From an uncultured Ruminococcus sp. (GTDB lineage Bacteria > Bacillota > Clostridia > Monoglobales > Monoglobaceae): a stretch of DNA of 39,450 nucleotides. The translations under genes and the position numbers were made by a program. Under the pieces are notes generated by a model that was not told the DNA's origin, did not search any database, and was given only the letters and a program-made list of their open reading frames with translations. The stretch lies in contig CACXES010000119.1 in NCBI GenBank assembly GCA_902766745.1, positions 1 through 39,450 on the forward strand, in the 5' to 3' direction. The stretch's first letter is position 1, and the number at the start of each line of letters is the position of its first letter. Positions 31,986 to 39,450 of the stretch are shown piece by piece.

Positions 31986-32579
31986 TTACACCGCTCCGTG
32001 CATATCGAATATCCCCGACCTCAGTATATCGTTAAACATGGATATTATATCACTGCGCACTTTTCCCACCTCGTCCTCCCGGGTAAAGCACTCGCTTATC
32101 ACCCCCCAAAGTCCGTTACATATAAGCGCCGCCACCTGCCTCTGCGGATACTTGGGTGTCATCTGCTTCCGATGTACGGTTATAAAATCGTATACGCTTC
32201 TGAATATGTGCTGATAAAAAGCCGAATACAGATACGGATTCTTCTCTGCATTTAAAGCTGCAAACATTCCGCGGTTCCGACTGTACAGATTTAATATGCA
32301 GTCAATCATGTTATAATAGCCCAAAAGTGCAGTGCGCTTTGTATTATTCTCCTCCTGAAGCCGCCGGTAATCCCTCGCTGCCTCGTTCACATAATCGTCA
32401 AACAGCTCCTCGGTCAGGTCGTACTTATCATCATAGTGCGTATAAAATGTGATGCGACTTGTCTCCGCCCTGCGGCACAGCTCCGCTACGGTCAGCTTTT
32501 CAAACGGTGTATCCTCCAGCATTTTCACAAGAGCCTGCTTTAAATGTCTTTTTGTTTTTACAATTCTTATATCTGTCAT
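31986..32579 (-). CDS. TetR-family transcriptional regulator
   Basis: This 197-residue regulator starts with the typical MTDIRIVKTKRHLKQAL. Its N-terminal DNA-binding domain (about 10-60) contains KLTVAELCRRAETSRITFYTHY, and a C-terminal all-helical ligand domain follows. The in-frame ATG at 32621 would add 14 residues but has no ribosome site, so 32579 is preferred with moderate certainty. The gene lies just upstream of the potABCD operon in the same direction and is divergent from degV. It may control either; no direct evidence decides. Confidence 0.82.
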   Translation of the reverse strand: MTDIRIVKTKRHLKQALVKMLEDTPFEKLTVAELCRRAETSRITFYTHYDDKYDLTEELFDDYVNEAARDYRRLQEENNTKRTALLGYYNMIDCILNLYSRNRGMFAALNAEKNPYLYSAFYQHIFRSVYDFITVHRKQMTPKYPQRQVAALICNGLWGVISECFTREDEVGKVRSDIISMFNDILRSGIFDMHGAV

Positions 32580-32711
32580 ATTATTATACACTTCCTCTGC
32601 ATCTGTATAAATATCTTTCATATTTACTGTATATGTAATTGATTTTTTTAATTATATGAGTTATTTTAACATATGTATAATAAAATTACAAGCTGTAAGG
32701 AGACGTTTATC

Positions 32712-33605
32712 TTGAATAATTTATGTAATTACGTTATCACCTGCTGTTCTACCGTAGATATGCCCAAGACATATATGGACAGACGCGGCATACCATATAT
32801 ATGCTTTCATTTTATAATTGACGGACGGGTATATCCCGACGATCTGGGTCAGACTGTTACAACAGAGGAATTTTACAAAATGATTGCGGACGGTGCAATG
32901 CCGACCACCTCTCAGGTAAATGCCGATGAATTTACAGACTTTTTCGAGCCGTTCCTCAAGGACGGCAAGGACATCATTCATCTTTCTCTGTCCTCCGGAA
33001 TCTCGGGCGTTTACAACTCGGCATGCATTGCCGCTGATGCCCTTTCCGAAAAATATCCCGAGCGCAAAATTACGATTATTGACACCCTGTGCGCATCAAG
33101 CGGCACGGGACTTCTTTTGGATATGGCATCGGATATGCGAGATAACGGTGCGGATTACAGTGAGGTGGTCGAATGGGCAGAGACGCACAAGAAAAACATT
33201 CATCACTGGTTCTTCACCACTGACCTGTTTCACCTAAAGCGCGGCGGCAGAGTATCGGCTGCATCGGCGATAGCAGGAACGATGCTCAACATCTGTCCTC
33301 TTATGGATGTAGACAACAACGGGAGGCTGACCCCCATCGAAAAGGTGCGCACCAAGAAAAAGGTTATTGAGAGAATGGTTCAAAAAGCCGTTGAGAATGC
33401 AGACGGCGGTGCGGATTACAACGGAAAATGCTTTATATCCCACTCCGCCTGCTTCGAGGATGCGCGCGCCGTTGCCGACCGCATAGAAGCGGCGTTCCCG
33501 AAGCTTTCCGAGCCGGTAATGATAAATGACATAGGTACCGTTATCGGAAGTCACACCGGTATAGGAACGGTTGCCCTGTTTTTTGTCGGTGGAAATCGAG
33601 TTTGA
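32712..33605 (+). CDS. DegV-family fatty-acid-binding protein
   Basis: This 297-residue DegV/FakB-like protein binds one fatty acid between two domains and in FakA-FakB systems presents it for phosphorylation. Recognisable parts are the N-terminal ITCCSTVDMPKTYMDRRGI, PTTSQVNADEFTDFF (the TSQP-like lipid-site loop), LSSGISGVYNSA and FHLKRGGRVSAAS, and the C-terminal IGTVIGSHTGIGTVALFF. The start is a TTG at 32712 with AAGGAG upstream; the longer frame from 32673 includes leader sequence. No FakA kinase gene is in the window. A strong terminator follows. Confidence 0.88.
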   Translation: MNNLCNYVITCCSTVDMPKTYMDRRGIPYICFHFIIDGRVYPDDLGQTVTTEEFYKMIADGAMPTTSQVNADEFTDFFEPFLKDGKDIIHLSLSSGISGVYNSACIAADALSEKYPERKITIIDTLCASSGTGLLLDMASDMRDNGADYSEVVEWAETHKKNIHHWFFTTDLFHLKRGGRVSAASAIAGTMLNICPLMDVDNNGRLTPIEKVRTKKKVIERMVQKAVENADGGADYNGKCFISHSACFEDARAVADRIEAAFPKLSEPVMINDIGTVIGSHTGIGTVALFFVGGNRV

Positions 33606-33627
33606 CAGCAATTGAATATGCAATCCC

Positions 33628-33672
33628 CCCGGCGAGCGAAGGTAACGGACATCTTCGCCCGCCGGGTTTTAT
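33628..33672 (+). terminator. intrinsic terminator of degV
   Basis: CCCGGCGAGCGAAG (33628-33641) pairs with CTTCGCCCGCCGGG (33653-33666), with one mismatch, and is followed by TTTTA. It separates degV from the MFS transporter gene. Confidence 0.82.
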
Positions 33673-33781
33673 TCATAAAACATATTTAAATCAAAATTTC
33701 AGGTTGCATTTTTCCCTCGAATATGTTACAATATTCCGACAGTGCCTTTAAAATATTAAGTATTCCGAGGGGTTGATAGAA

Positions 33782-34969
33782 ATGAATAAGGGACTGCGAT
33801 TTTCTCATACTATAGGCGCATGCTGCACAGCATATATAACTCAGTCGATAGTTATAAATTTTGTGCCGCTTTTATTTGTGATGTTCAACAATAAATATTC
33901 AGTATCTCTGGCGCAGATAAGCGTGCTGATAACTCTAACATTTTTGCTTCAGCTTGCGGTGGATTTTTCATCCGCTCCGATTGTACGCAAATTCGGTTAT
34001 CGCCGATGTGTTGTCGCCGCTCACTTTCTTGCGGCAGCCGGACTGATTATGCTTGGTATTCTTCCGAATATACTTCCGAATCCATATATCGGAATCCTAA
34101 CCGCCTGCATCCTCTACTCCTGCGGCAGCGGCCTGATCGAGGTCATCGTCAGCCCACTGACCGAGGCGTGTCCAAGCGAACACAATGCATCACAGATGGC
34201 GTTTCTCCACTCCTTCTACTGCTGGGGAACGGTTCTTGTAGTTTTCGCTTCAACGATGTTTTTTATTCTTTTCGGAATAGAAAACTGGCAGACTGCGTCA
34301 ATTATTTGGGCGATTTTACCTATTTTCAACGGGTTCTTTTTTATGTTTGTTCCGATACCCGACATGAAAGAATCCGAAGACAGCGATATGCTGACCCTTT
34401 TACGTACGCCTATCATGTGGATTATAATAATACTTATGATATGCTCCGGTGCTGCAGAGCTCGCCATGAGCCAGTGGGCATCAGCTTTTGCTGAGAGTGC
34501 ACTGGGCATATCAAAAACCGTCGGAGATCTGGCCGGTCCATGTATGTTTGCGGTGCTGATGGGAACAGGAAGAATTGTGTATTCAAGGCTTGTTAAGAAG
34601 GTTGACCTGATGAAATATATGATAGCTTGCGCCGTGTTGTGTATAATATCATATCTTCTCGCCGTATTCAGTTCTTACCCTTTATTTGCCCTTATCGGCT
34701 GTGCGGTGACAGGCTTTGCGGTCGGCGTCTTTTGGCCGGGAACCTACAGCTTTGCGACAAACAGAATTCCTGCCGGCGGAGCTGCTATGTTCGGACTTCT
34801 CGCCTTTGCAGGGGACGCAGGCTGCACGCTGGGCCCCACCGTTGTCGGATATATATCCGGAATTTTCAGCGATAACCTCAAGGCAGGGCTTTTAGCAGCA
34901 ATAATTTTTCCGACGGTACTTCTTTTTTGCGCAATTCTTCTCACCGCAAAAAAGGAAAAAAGGATATAA
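33782..34969 (+). CDS. major facilitator superfamily transporter
   Basis: This 395-residue protein has about twelve hydrophobic segments in two six-helix halves and a central loop around residues 190-205 (IPDMKESEDSDM). The segment after helix 2 (APIVRKFGYRRC) is the reduced MFS signature loop. The start is the ATG at 33782 with GAGGGG about nine bases upstream; an earlier in-frame TTG (33773) overlaps that site. Resemblance is to the sugar-type and fucose-permease-like MFS groups. The substrate is unknown. It stands alone, about 140 bases before gyrA. Confidence 0.82.
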   Translation: MNKGLRFSHTIGACCTAYITQSIVINFVPLLFVMFNNKYSVSLAQISVLITLTFLLQLAVDFSSAPIVRKFGYRRCVVAAHFLAAAGLIMLGILPNILPNPYIGILTACILYSCGSGLIEVIVSPLTEACPSEHNASQMAFLHSFYCWGTVLVVFASTMFFILFGIENWQTASIIWAILPIFNGFFFMFVPIPDMKESEDSDMLTLLRTPIMWIIIILMICSGAAELAMSQWASAFAESALGISKTVGDLAGPCMFAVLMGTGRIVYSRLVKKVDLMKYMIACAVLCIISYLLAVFSSYPLFALIGCAVTGFAVGVFWPGTYSFATNRIPAGGAAMFGLLAFAGDAGCTLGPTVVGYISGIFSDNLKAGLLAAIIFPTVLLFCAILLTAKKEKRI

Positions 34970-35053
34970 ATTTAAAAATTTAAATAAAATTTGCCTTTAA
35001 AAAGAGGAAATAAAAATCTTTCGTCGAATATAAAAAGGATAGATAACTTTCAG

Positions 35054-35075
35054 TTTCGGCAAAACAGAGCCGAAA
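35054..35075. other. small hairpin upstream of gyrA
   Basis: TTTCGGC and GCCGAAA flank an eight-base loop about 40 bases before the gyrA start. There is no U-tract. It might be a leader structure or an operator; I see no clear promoter in this 143-base gap. Confidence 0.3.
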
Positions 35076-35112
35076 AATTACATCTGATAAAATATAATGA
35101 GGAGGCAAAAAT

Positions 35113-37650
35113 ATGCCTGAAGGAATTTTTGATGAATCAAAGCTCAAGATAATCCCTGTCGAGCTTAACAGTGAAATGCGAAAGTCGTACATCGACTATG
35201 CAATGTCGGTTATCGTAGGGCGTGCCCTTCCGGACGTCCGCGACGGCTTAAAGCCTGTACACAGGCGCATTTTGTACGCAATGCATGAGGACGGGCTGAC
35301 CCCCGACAAAGAGTACCGCAAGTGTGCGACGACGGTCGGTAACGTTCTCGGTCGATACCATCCGCACGGTGATGCTTCTGTATATGATGCGCTTGTCCGT
35401 ATGGCTCAGGATTTTATTATGCGCTACCCCACGGTAGACGGCCACGGAAACTTCGGTTCGGTGGACGGTGACCCTGCTGCGGCTTACAGATACACAGAGG
35501 CACGTATGTCAAAGCTGTCGCTCAATATGCTTACCGATATCGAGAAGGACACCGTTGACTTTATGCCGAACTTTGACGAAACGAGAAAGGAACCGATCGT
35601 CCTGCCGTCCCGTATTCCTCACCTTCTGGTGAACGGTTCAAACGGCATAGCCGTAGGTATGGCTACAAACATACCTCCGCACAATCTCGGTGAGGTCATA
35701 GACGGCATAATTGCGCTTATCGACAACCCCGACATTACCATAGACGAGCTTATGGAGCATATTCCCGGTCCGGATTTTCCAACCGGCGGTCTTGTTATGG
35801 GCAAGTCGGGAATACGCGCCGCATACCATACCGGCCGCGGAAAGCTTCGTGTCCGCGCCAGAGCGGAAATTCAGGACTGGAAGGAAAATCGGCAGAAAAT
35901 TGTTGTAACCGAAATCCCGTATATGGTGAACAAGGCAAGACTTATCGAAAAGATTGCTGAGTTGGTACACGACAAGAGAGTCGAGGGCATCTCCGACCTC
36001 CGTGACGAATCCGACCGTGACGGAATGAGAATCGTTATAGAGCTTAAAACCGGCGTAAACGCACAGATTGTTTTAAATCAGTTGTATAAATACACTCAGC
36101 TTGAGGACACCTTCAGCGTAATTATGCTTGCGCTTGTAAATCAGACCGACCCGAAGGTTTTAAACCTCAAGGAGGTTTTGGTTCACTATTTAAAGTTTCA
36201 GGAGGACGTTATAATCCGAAGAACCAAGTTTGACAAGGCCAAGGCAGAAGCGAGAGTTCATATACTTGAAGGCTTGAAAATTGCTCTTGACAACATTGAC
36301 GAGGTAATAAACGTTATCCGCAACAGCTATAACGACGCCAAGGAGCAGCTGATGAGCCGGTTCAGCCTGACCGATATACAGGCTCAGGCAATTCTCGATA
36401 TGCGCCTTGCAAGACTCGCCGGAATGGAGCGCGAAAAGATCGACAAGGAATATGATGATTTGGTTAAGCTTATCGCTCACCTGACCGAAATTTTGTCTGA
36501 CGAGAAGCTTGTTCTGGACATTGTTAAAAAGGAATTAACGGAAATCGGCGAAAAGTTTGCCGATCCCAGACGCACAGGCATTGAGCCGGTTGTGGACGAT
36601 ATAGACATCGAGGATCTTATCGAGGAGGAGGACAACGTTATTACTGTAACCCACTTGGGCTATGTAAAGCGTCTTGCTGTTGACACCTACAAGAGCCAAA
36701 AGAGAGGCGGCAAGGGTGTTATCGGTCTTTCTACCAAGGAGGAGGACTTTATAAGCACCATGTTCGTATCCTCCACCCATGCACATATTTTATTCTTTAC
36801 AAGCAAGGGAAAAATGTACAGAATAAAGGCGTATGAAATTCCCGAAGCCGGAAGACAGGCAAAGGGCACGCCGATAGTTAACATCATATCCATCGACCCG
36901 GACGAGCGAATTTCAGCGGTTATTCCCGTCCGTGAATACGAGGATGGAAAGAGTCTGCTTATGTGTACGCGCGAGGGCGTAATCAAAAAGACCGATCTTA
37001 TGGAATACAGCAACGCCCCCAAGGCAGGCAAGATTGCAATTCGGCTTGATGACAACGATGAGTTAATCAGTGTTGTCATGACCTCCGGAAATGATGATAT
37101 ATTTGTAGGTTCACACGAGGGTAAGATTATACGCTTCAGCGAGGACGACGTCCGAAATATGGGACGTGTATCCAGAGGTGTTCGTGCCATGAAGCTGTCC
37201 GATACGGATTACATTGTCGGTCTGTGTATTGCCAAGGAAGGCGGAAAGCTCCTGACAATAAGTGAAAACGGCTATGGCAAAAAGACCGAGCTTTCCGAAT
37301 ACAAGTGTCAGACCAGAGGCGGTAAGGGAATGATGACATATCGAATAAGCGAAGAAACCGGCGCTGTATCGGGTATGGGAATTGTTACACCAGATGACGA
37401 TATTATACTCATCACCTCTGAGGGCGTTGTTATTAGAATGGACAGCGAGGATATAAGCACCTACGGCAGGGTTACCAAGGGCGTTCGCCTTGTACGTCTG
37501 GCAGAAGGCGTTAAGGTTGTCAGCGGTGCAAGTGTTCAGAAGGACGATGATTCCAAGGAGGAAAGCTCCGAAGATGCTTCCGCGGACGAGAGTCTCAACA
37601 ATGACAATTCCGCAGACGGAGATACAGTCACTGAGATTACCGAGGATTAA
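35113..37650 (+). CDS. gyrA: DNA gyrase subunit A
   Basis: This 845-residue subunit introduces negative supercoils together with GyrB, whose gene is not in this window. The active-site tyrosine is Tyr127 in YRYTEARM. The GyrA box QKRGGKG at 528-534, which wraps DNA, identifies true gyrase and is absent from the parC product at 2688-4871. The quinolone pocket reads [10 protein letters not shown] (83-92), with Ala88 where Escherichia coli has Ser83. The C-terminal beta-pinwheel ends in an acidic, Ser/Asp/Glu-rich tail of about 40 residues. The start has an excellent GAGGAGG site. The ttcA-like gene follows after 22 bases. Confidence 0.96.
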   Translation: MPEGIFDESKLKIIPVELNSEMRKSYIDYAMSVIVGRALPDVRDGLKPVHRRILYAMHEDGLTPDKEYRKCATTVGNVLGRYHPHGDASVYDALVRMAQDFIMRYPTVDGHGNFGSVDGDPAAAYRYTEARMSKLSLNMLTDIEKDTVDFMPNFDETRKEPIVLPSRIPHLLVNGSNGIAVGMATNIPPHNLGEVIDGIIALIDNPDITIDELMEHIPGPDFPTGGLVMGKSGIRAAYHTGRGKLRVRARAEIQDWKENRQKIVVTEIPYMVNKARLIEKIAELVHDKRVEGISDLRDESDRDGMRIVIELKTGVNAQIVLNQLYKYTQLEDTFSVIMLALVNQTDPKVLNLKEVLVHYLKFQEDVIIRRTKFDKAKAEARVHILEGLKIALDNIDEVINVIRNSYNDAKEQLMSRFSLTDIQAQAILDMRLARLAGMEREKIDKEYDDLVKLIAHLTEILSDEKLVLDIVKKELTEIGEKFADPRRTGIEPVVDDIDIEDLIEEEDNVITVTHLGYVKRLAVDTYKSQKRGGKGVIGLSTKEEDFISTMFVSSTHAHILFFTSKGKMYRIKAYEIPEAGRQAKGTPIVNIISIDPDERISAVIPVREYEDGKSLLMCTREGVIKKTDLMEYSNAPKAGKIAIRLDDNDELISVVMTSGNDDIFVGSHEGKIIRFSEDDVRNMGRVSRGVRAMKLSDTDYIVGLCIAKEGGKLLTISENGYGKKTELSEYKCQTRGGKGMMTYRISEETGAVSGMGIVTPDDDIILITSEGVVIRMDSEDISTYGRVTKGVRLVRLAEGVKVVSGASVQKDDDSKEESSEDASADESLNNDNSADGDTVTEITED

Positions 37651-37672
37651 AACAGAGAGAAGCTGATTGCAC

Positions 37673-38422
37673 ATGGAAAACAGAATGAAGAAGATTTTAA
37701 GCAAAGTCCGTCGTGCCGTTGACGATTACAATATGATTGACAACGGCGACAGAATTGCCGTCGGGGTCTCCGGCGGCAAGGACAGCCTCACCCTGCTCTG
37801 CGCTTTGGCGTGCTTGCGCCGGTTCTATCCAAAGAAATTTGAAATTATAGGTATTTCTCTCGATATGGGTCAGCCGGGCGTAAGCTATTCGGGCGTGCGC
37901 GAGCTTTGTGAGGAAATAAGTGTTGAGTACGTTGTAAAAAAAACGGATATCGCCGAAGTAATATTCGACATACGAAAAGAGAAAAACCCCTGCTCCCTCT
38001 GCGCCAAGATGCGCAGAGGCGGCGTAAACGATCTTGCGGTTGAGCTTGGCTGCAATAAAGTTGCTTTGGGACATCACAACGAAGACGTTTTAGAAACATT
38101 TTTTCTGTCGTTATTTTACGAGGGCAGGCTGAACTGTTTTTCACCCGTAACATATTTATCACGCAGAGATATTCATGTTATACGTCCCATGATTTACCTC
38201 CCCGAAGGCGAGGTAAAGGGCTTTGCGAGAGATCATAACCTTCCGATTGTGCAGAGCAACTGTCCCATGGACGGAAAATCAAAGAGACAGGATATGAAGG
38301 ATTTTATCACCCAAAAGACAAGGGAGGATAAATTCTTCAAAACAAAGATTATGCATGCGCTGTCGGAGGGACTTCCGAATTGGAAAAAAGGCGGTGAAGC
38401 TTTGATTGAAAAAAACGATTGA
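37673..38422 (+). CDS. ttcA: TtcA-like tRNA 2-thiocytidine synthetase
   Basis: This 249-residue PP-loop ATPase has the nucleotide motif SGGKDS (33-38) and the cysteine pair CSLC (Cys107, Cys110) that in TtcA holds an iron-sulfur cluster, followed by GHHNEDVLETFF. TtcA adds sulfur to cytidine 32 of certain tRNAs. The N-terminal basic region and overall length fit the family. The start is the ATG at 37673, 22 bases after gyrA; the ATG at 37685 is an alternative with a weaker site. Other PP-loop thiolases (for example TtuA-like) cannot be fully excluded. Confidence 0.82.
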   Translation: MENRMKKILSKVRRAVDDYNMIDNGDRIAVGVSGGKDSLTLLCALACLRRFYPKKFEIIGISLDMGQPGVSYSGVRELCEEISVEYVVKKTDIAEVIFDIRKEKNPCSLCAKMRRGGVNDLAVELGCNKVALGHHNEDVLETFFLSLFYEGRLNCFSPVTYLSRRDIHVIRPMIYLPEGEVKGFARDHNLPIVQSNCPMDGKSKRQDMKDFITQKTREDKFFKTKIMHALSEGLPNWKKGGEALIEKND

Positions 38423-39185
38423 TGAATTTAATCGACGGAGCGCAATATCCATGACGCTCCGTCTTGCTTTAAACGATTTTAAATTCAAATACACAGGCTC
38501 CGTATTCGGCATAATATGGGCTGCTGCAGAGCCTATCGTCACCGTTTTGCTCTATCGCTTTGTCTATACTGTGGCGATAGGCGGAGAATGGATTGACGGC
38601 TGCCCCTATTACTTATGGCTGTCGATAGGGGTTGCGGTCTGGTTTCTCATTTCAGACGGGCTGCGCAGTGTAACCTCATGCTTTCGCGATTACTCGTATC
38701 TTGTGAAAAAAATGCAGTTTAAAAAAGAAATTTTACCGGCTGTCAGGACCTTGTCGGCTTTAATTTCAAGCATTCTTTTTTTCGTCCTTGTAATCACTGT
38801 CTGCGCCGTCGAAGGCGTAGTTACATACGGAACAGTTTATCTTCCTCTGTGGATTGCGGCGGCTGCTGTGTTTGTATTCTCACTCGGCAGAATCTTTGCG
38901 CTTATCTGTGCAAAATTCAAGGATATGCAAAACATCGTGGGAATCGGATTAAGCATAGGCTTTTGGCTTACCCCAATATTTTGGAAGCTTCCGTCTGACG
39001 GACCTATAAAACTATTATCCTTAAATCCGACTGCAAAAATCGTTGACGGTTGTCGAAATTCGATTCTGTACAGCAGCTTCTCCGCCGTCGATTTTATATA
39101 TATATTAGCAGTCTGCGTCGTTTTGGCAGTTGTAGGAAGTATTATGGAGAACCTTATATTGCCGAATATTGCAGATAAGTTGTAA
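38406..39185 (+). CDS. ABC-2 type polysaccharide/teichoic acid exporter permease (TagG/Wzm-like)
   Basis: This 259-residue membrane protein has about six hydrophobic segments. Its N-terminal cytoplasmic stretch, LRLALNDFKFKYTGSVFGIIWAAAEPI, is the hallmark of TagG/Wzm exporters of wall teichoic acid and O-antigen. These work with a dedicated ATPase, for which no gene is seen in the remaining 265 bases, though one could follow beyond the edge. The start is a TTG at 38406, overlapping the ttcA-like gene by 17 bases, so the two are co-transcribed. Confidence 0.8.
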   Translation: MKKTIDEFNRRSAISMTLRLALNDFKFKYTGSVFGIIWAAAEPIVTVLLYRFVYTVAIGGEWIDGCPYYLWLSIGVAVWFLISDGLRSVTSCFRDYSYLVKKMQFKKEILPAVRTLSALISSILFFVLVITVCAVEGVVTYGTVYLPLWIAAAAVFVFSLGRIFALICAKFKDMQNIVGIGLSIGFWLTPIFWKLPSDGPIKLLSLNPTAKIVDGCRNSILYSSFSAVDFIYILAVCVVLAVVGSIMENLILPNIADKL

Positions 39186-39372
39186 GATTACGGCATCCGT
39201 AACAATCAGAATAGATGCCTCATATACCGGTGTTTATCAAGCAAAACCTGCGGAAATATGCTTATGCTAAAGGCTGTATAGACAACACAATGCTATCCAA
39301 TTCCGCCGAACATAACCGTTCTGCCAAAAAATCGGATTTTTGATAAATATTTTTTTGATAATATAGTTAATT

Positions 39373-39433
39373 CTCAAAGTAAATTCCACAGTGGAAAGAG
39401 AGTGGAGTTTACTATGAGAAACAGTGGAATTTA
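39373..39433. repeat. cluster of inverted GTGGA/TCCAC repeats
   Basis: A 17-base arm at 39373-39389 (CTCAAAGTAAATTCCAC) is repeated inverted at 39402-39418 with two mismatches, and the core TAAATTCCAC appears inverted again at 39424-39433. From 39186 to 39372 I see only a small hairpin (39188-39202) and A/T-rich DNA. The repeats could be operator sites or the end of a mobile element beyond the window. Confidence 0.6.
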
Positions 39434-39450
39434 AAATAAGAAAAATGAAT

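Noticed and set aside
37111-37704. 197-codon minus-strand frame opposite the gyrA 3' end
   Set aside because: Antisense to conserved gyrA beta-pinwheel sequence, with no ribosome site.
1-39450. CRISPR arrays, tRNA or rRNA genes, insertion sequences
   Set aside because: No regularly spaced repeats, cloverleaf structures in the short gaps or transposase-like proteins were seen, although a covariance-model search was not possible here.

Overview
The window looks like a stretch of chromosome from an anaerobic, spore-forming member of the Clostridia (Firmicutes), probably a gut lineage near Oscillospirales/Ruminococcaceae. Support comes from an intact sigK-type sporulation sigma factor beside a BofC-like protein, strong AGGAGG-type ribosome binding sites, sigma-A promoters with 17-nt spacing, a siroheme/ferredoxin reductase, and a surface protein of the kind common in gut Clostridia. 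The lineage is inferred from protein style only. I found no rRNA, tRNA, CRISPR array or recognisable transposase.

Layout. 1-2690: the N-terminal 645 codons of a secreted surface protein (minus strand, running off the left edge), with a promoter, a palindromic operator candidate and a 12-codon leader ORF, then a gene-free block of REP-like and inverted repeats. 2688-6865: a topoisomerase IV pair (parE then parC, minus). 7047-9371: a class A penicillin-binding protein. 9606-10855: a BofC-like membrane protein convergent with sigK. 10982-18716: a catabolic-looking island with two minus-strand operons of oxidoreductases. The first is alcohol dehydrogenase-like, Gfo/Idh/MocA, quinone reductase-like and metallo-beta-lactamase-fold. 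The second is SDR, dehydroquinate-dehydratase-like and SDR. Each has a divergent AraC-family regulator. 18820-20359: purF behind a promoter and a terminator-like leader hairpin. 20390-24052: an operon of a siroheme/4Fe-4S reductase and a complete FecCD-type ABC importer. 24161-26826: a family 2 glycoside hydrolase and its divergent AraC regulator. 26917-27798: a secreted copper-amine-oxidase-N-like protein. 27964-31829: a polyamine ABC importer (potA, potB, fused potCD), followed by a TetR regulator. 32712-33605: a DegV fatty-acid-binding protein. 33782-34969: an MFS transporter. 35113-39185: gyrA, a ttcA-like tRNA thiolase and a TagG/Wzm-type exporter permease. The right edge carries a cluster of inverted repeats.

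How the parts work together. The core is ordinary housekeeping (topoisomerases, cell wall synthesis, purine synthesis, tRNA modification, polyamine uptake) interrupted by nutrient-acquisition modules, three of which have their own AraC regulator. The most promising undescribed system is the 10982-18716 island. It has two AraC-controlled dehydrogenase sets around a divergent type I dehydroquinate-dehydratase homologue that keeps the Schiff-base lysine and catalytic histidine but appears to lack the family's usual pocket residues. A pathway that oxidises, dehydrates and opens a cyclic polyol or hydroxy-acid would fit, but the substrate cannot be read from sequence. Second is the siroheme reductase co-transcribed with an importer for a metal chelate or tetrapyrrole. 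Starts were adjusted where a ribosome binding site clearly favoured an internal codon.
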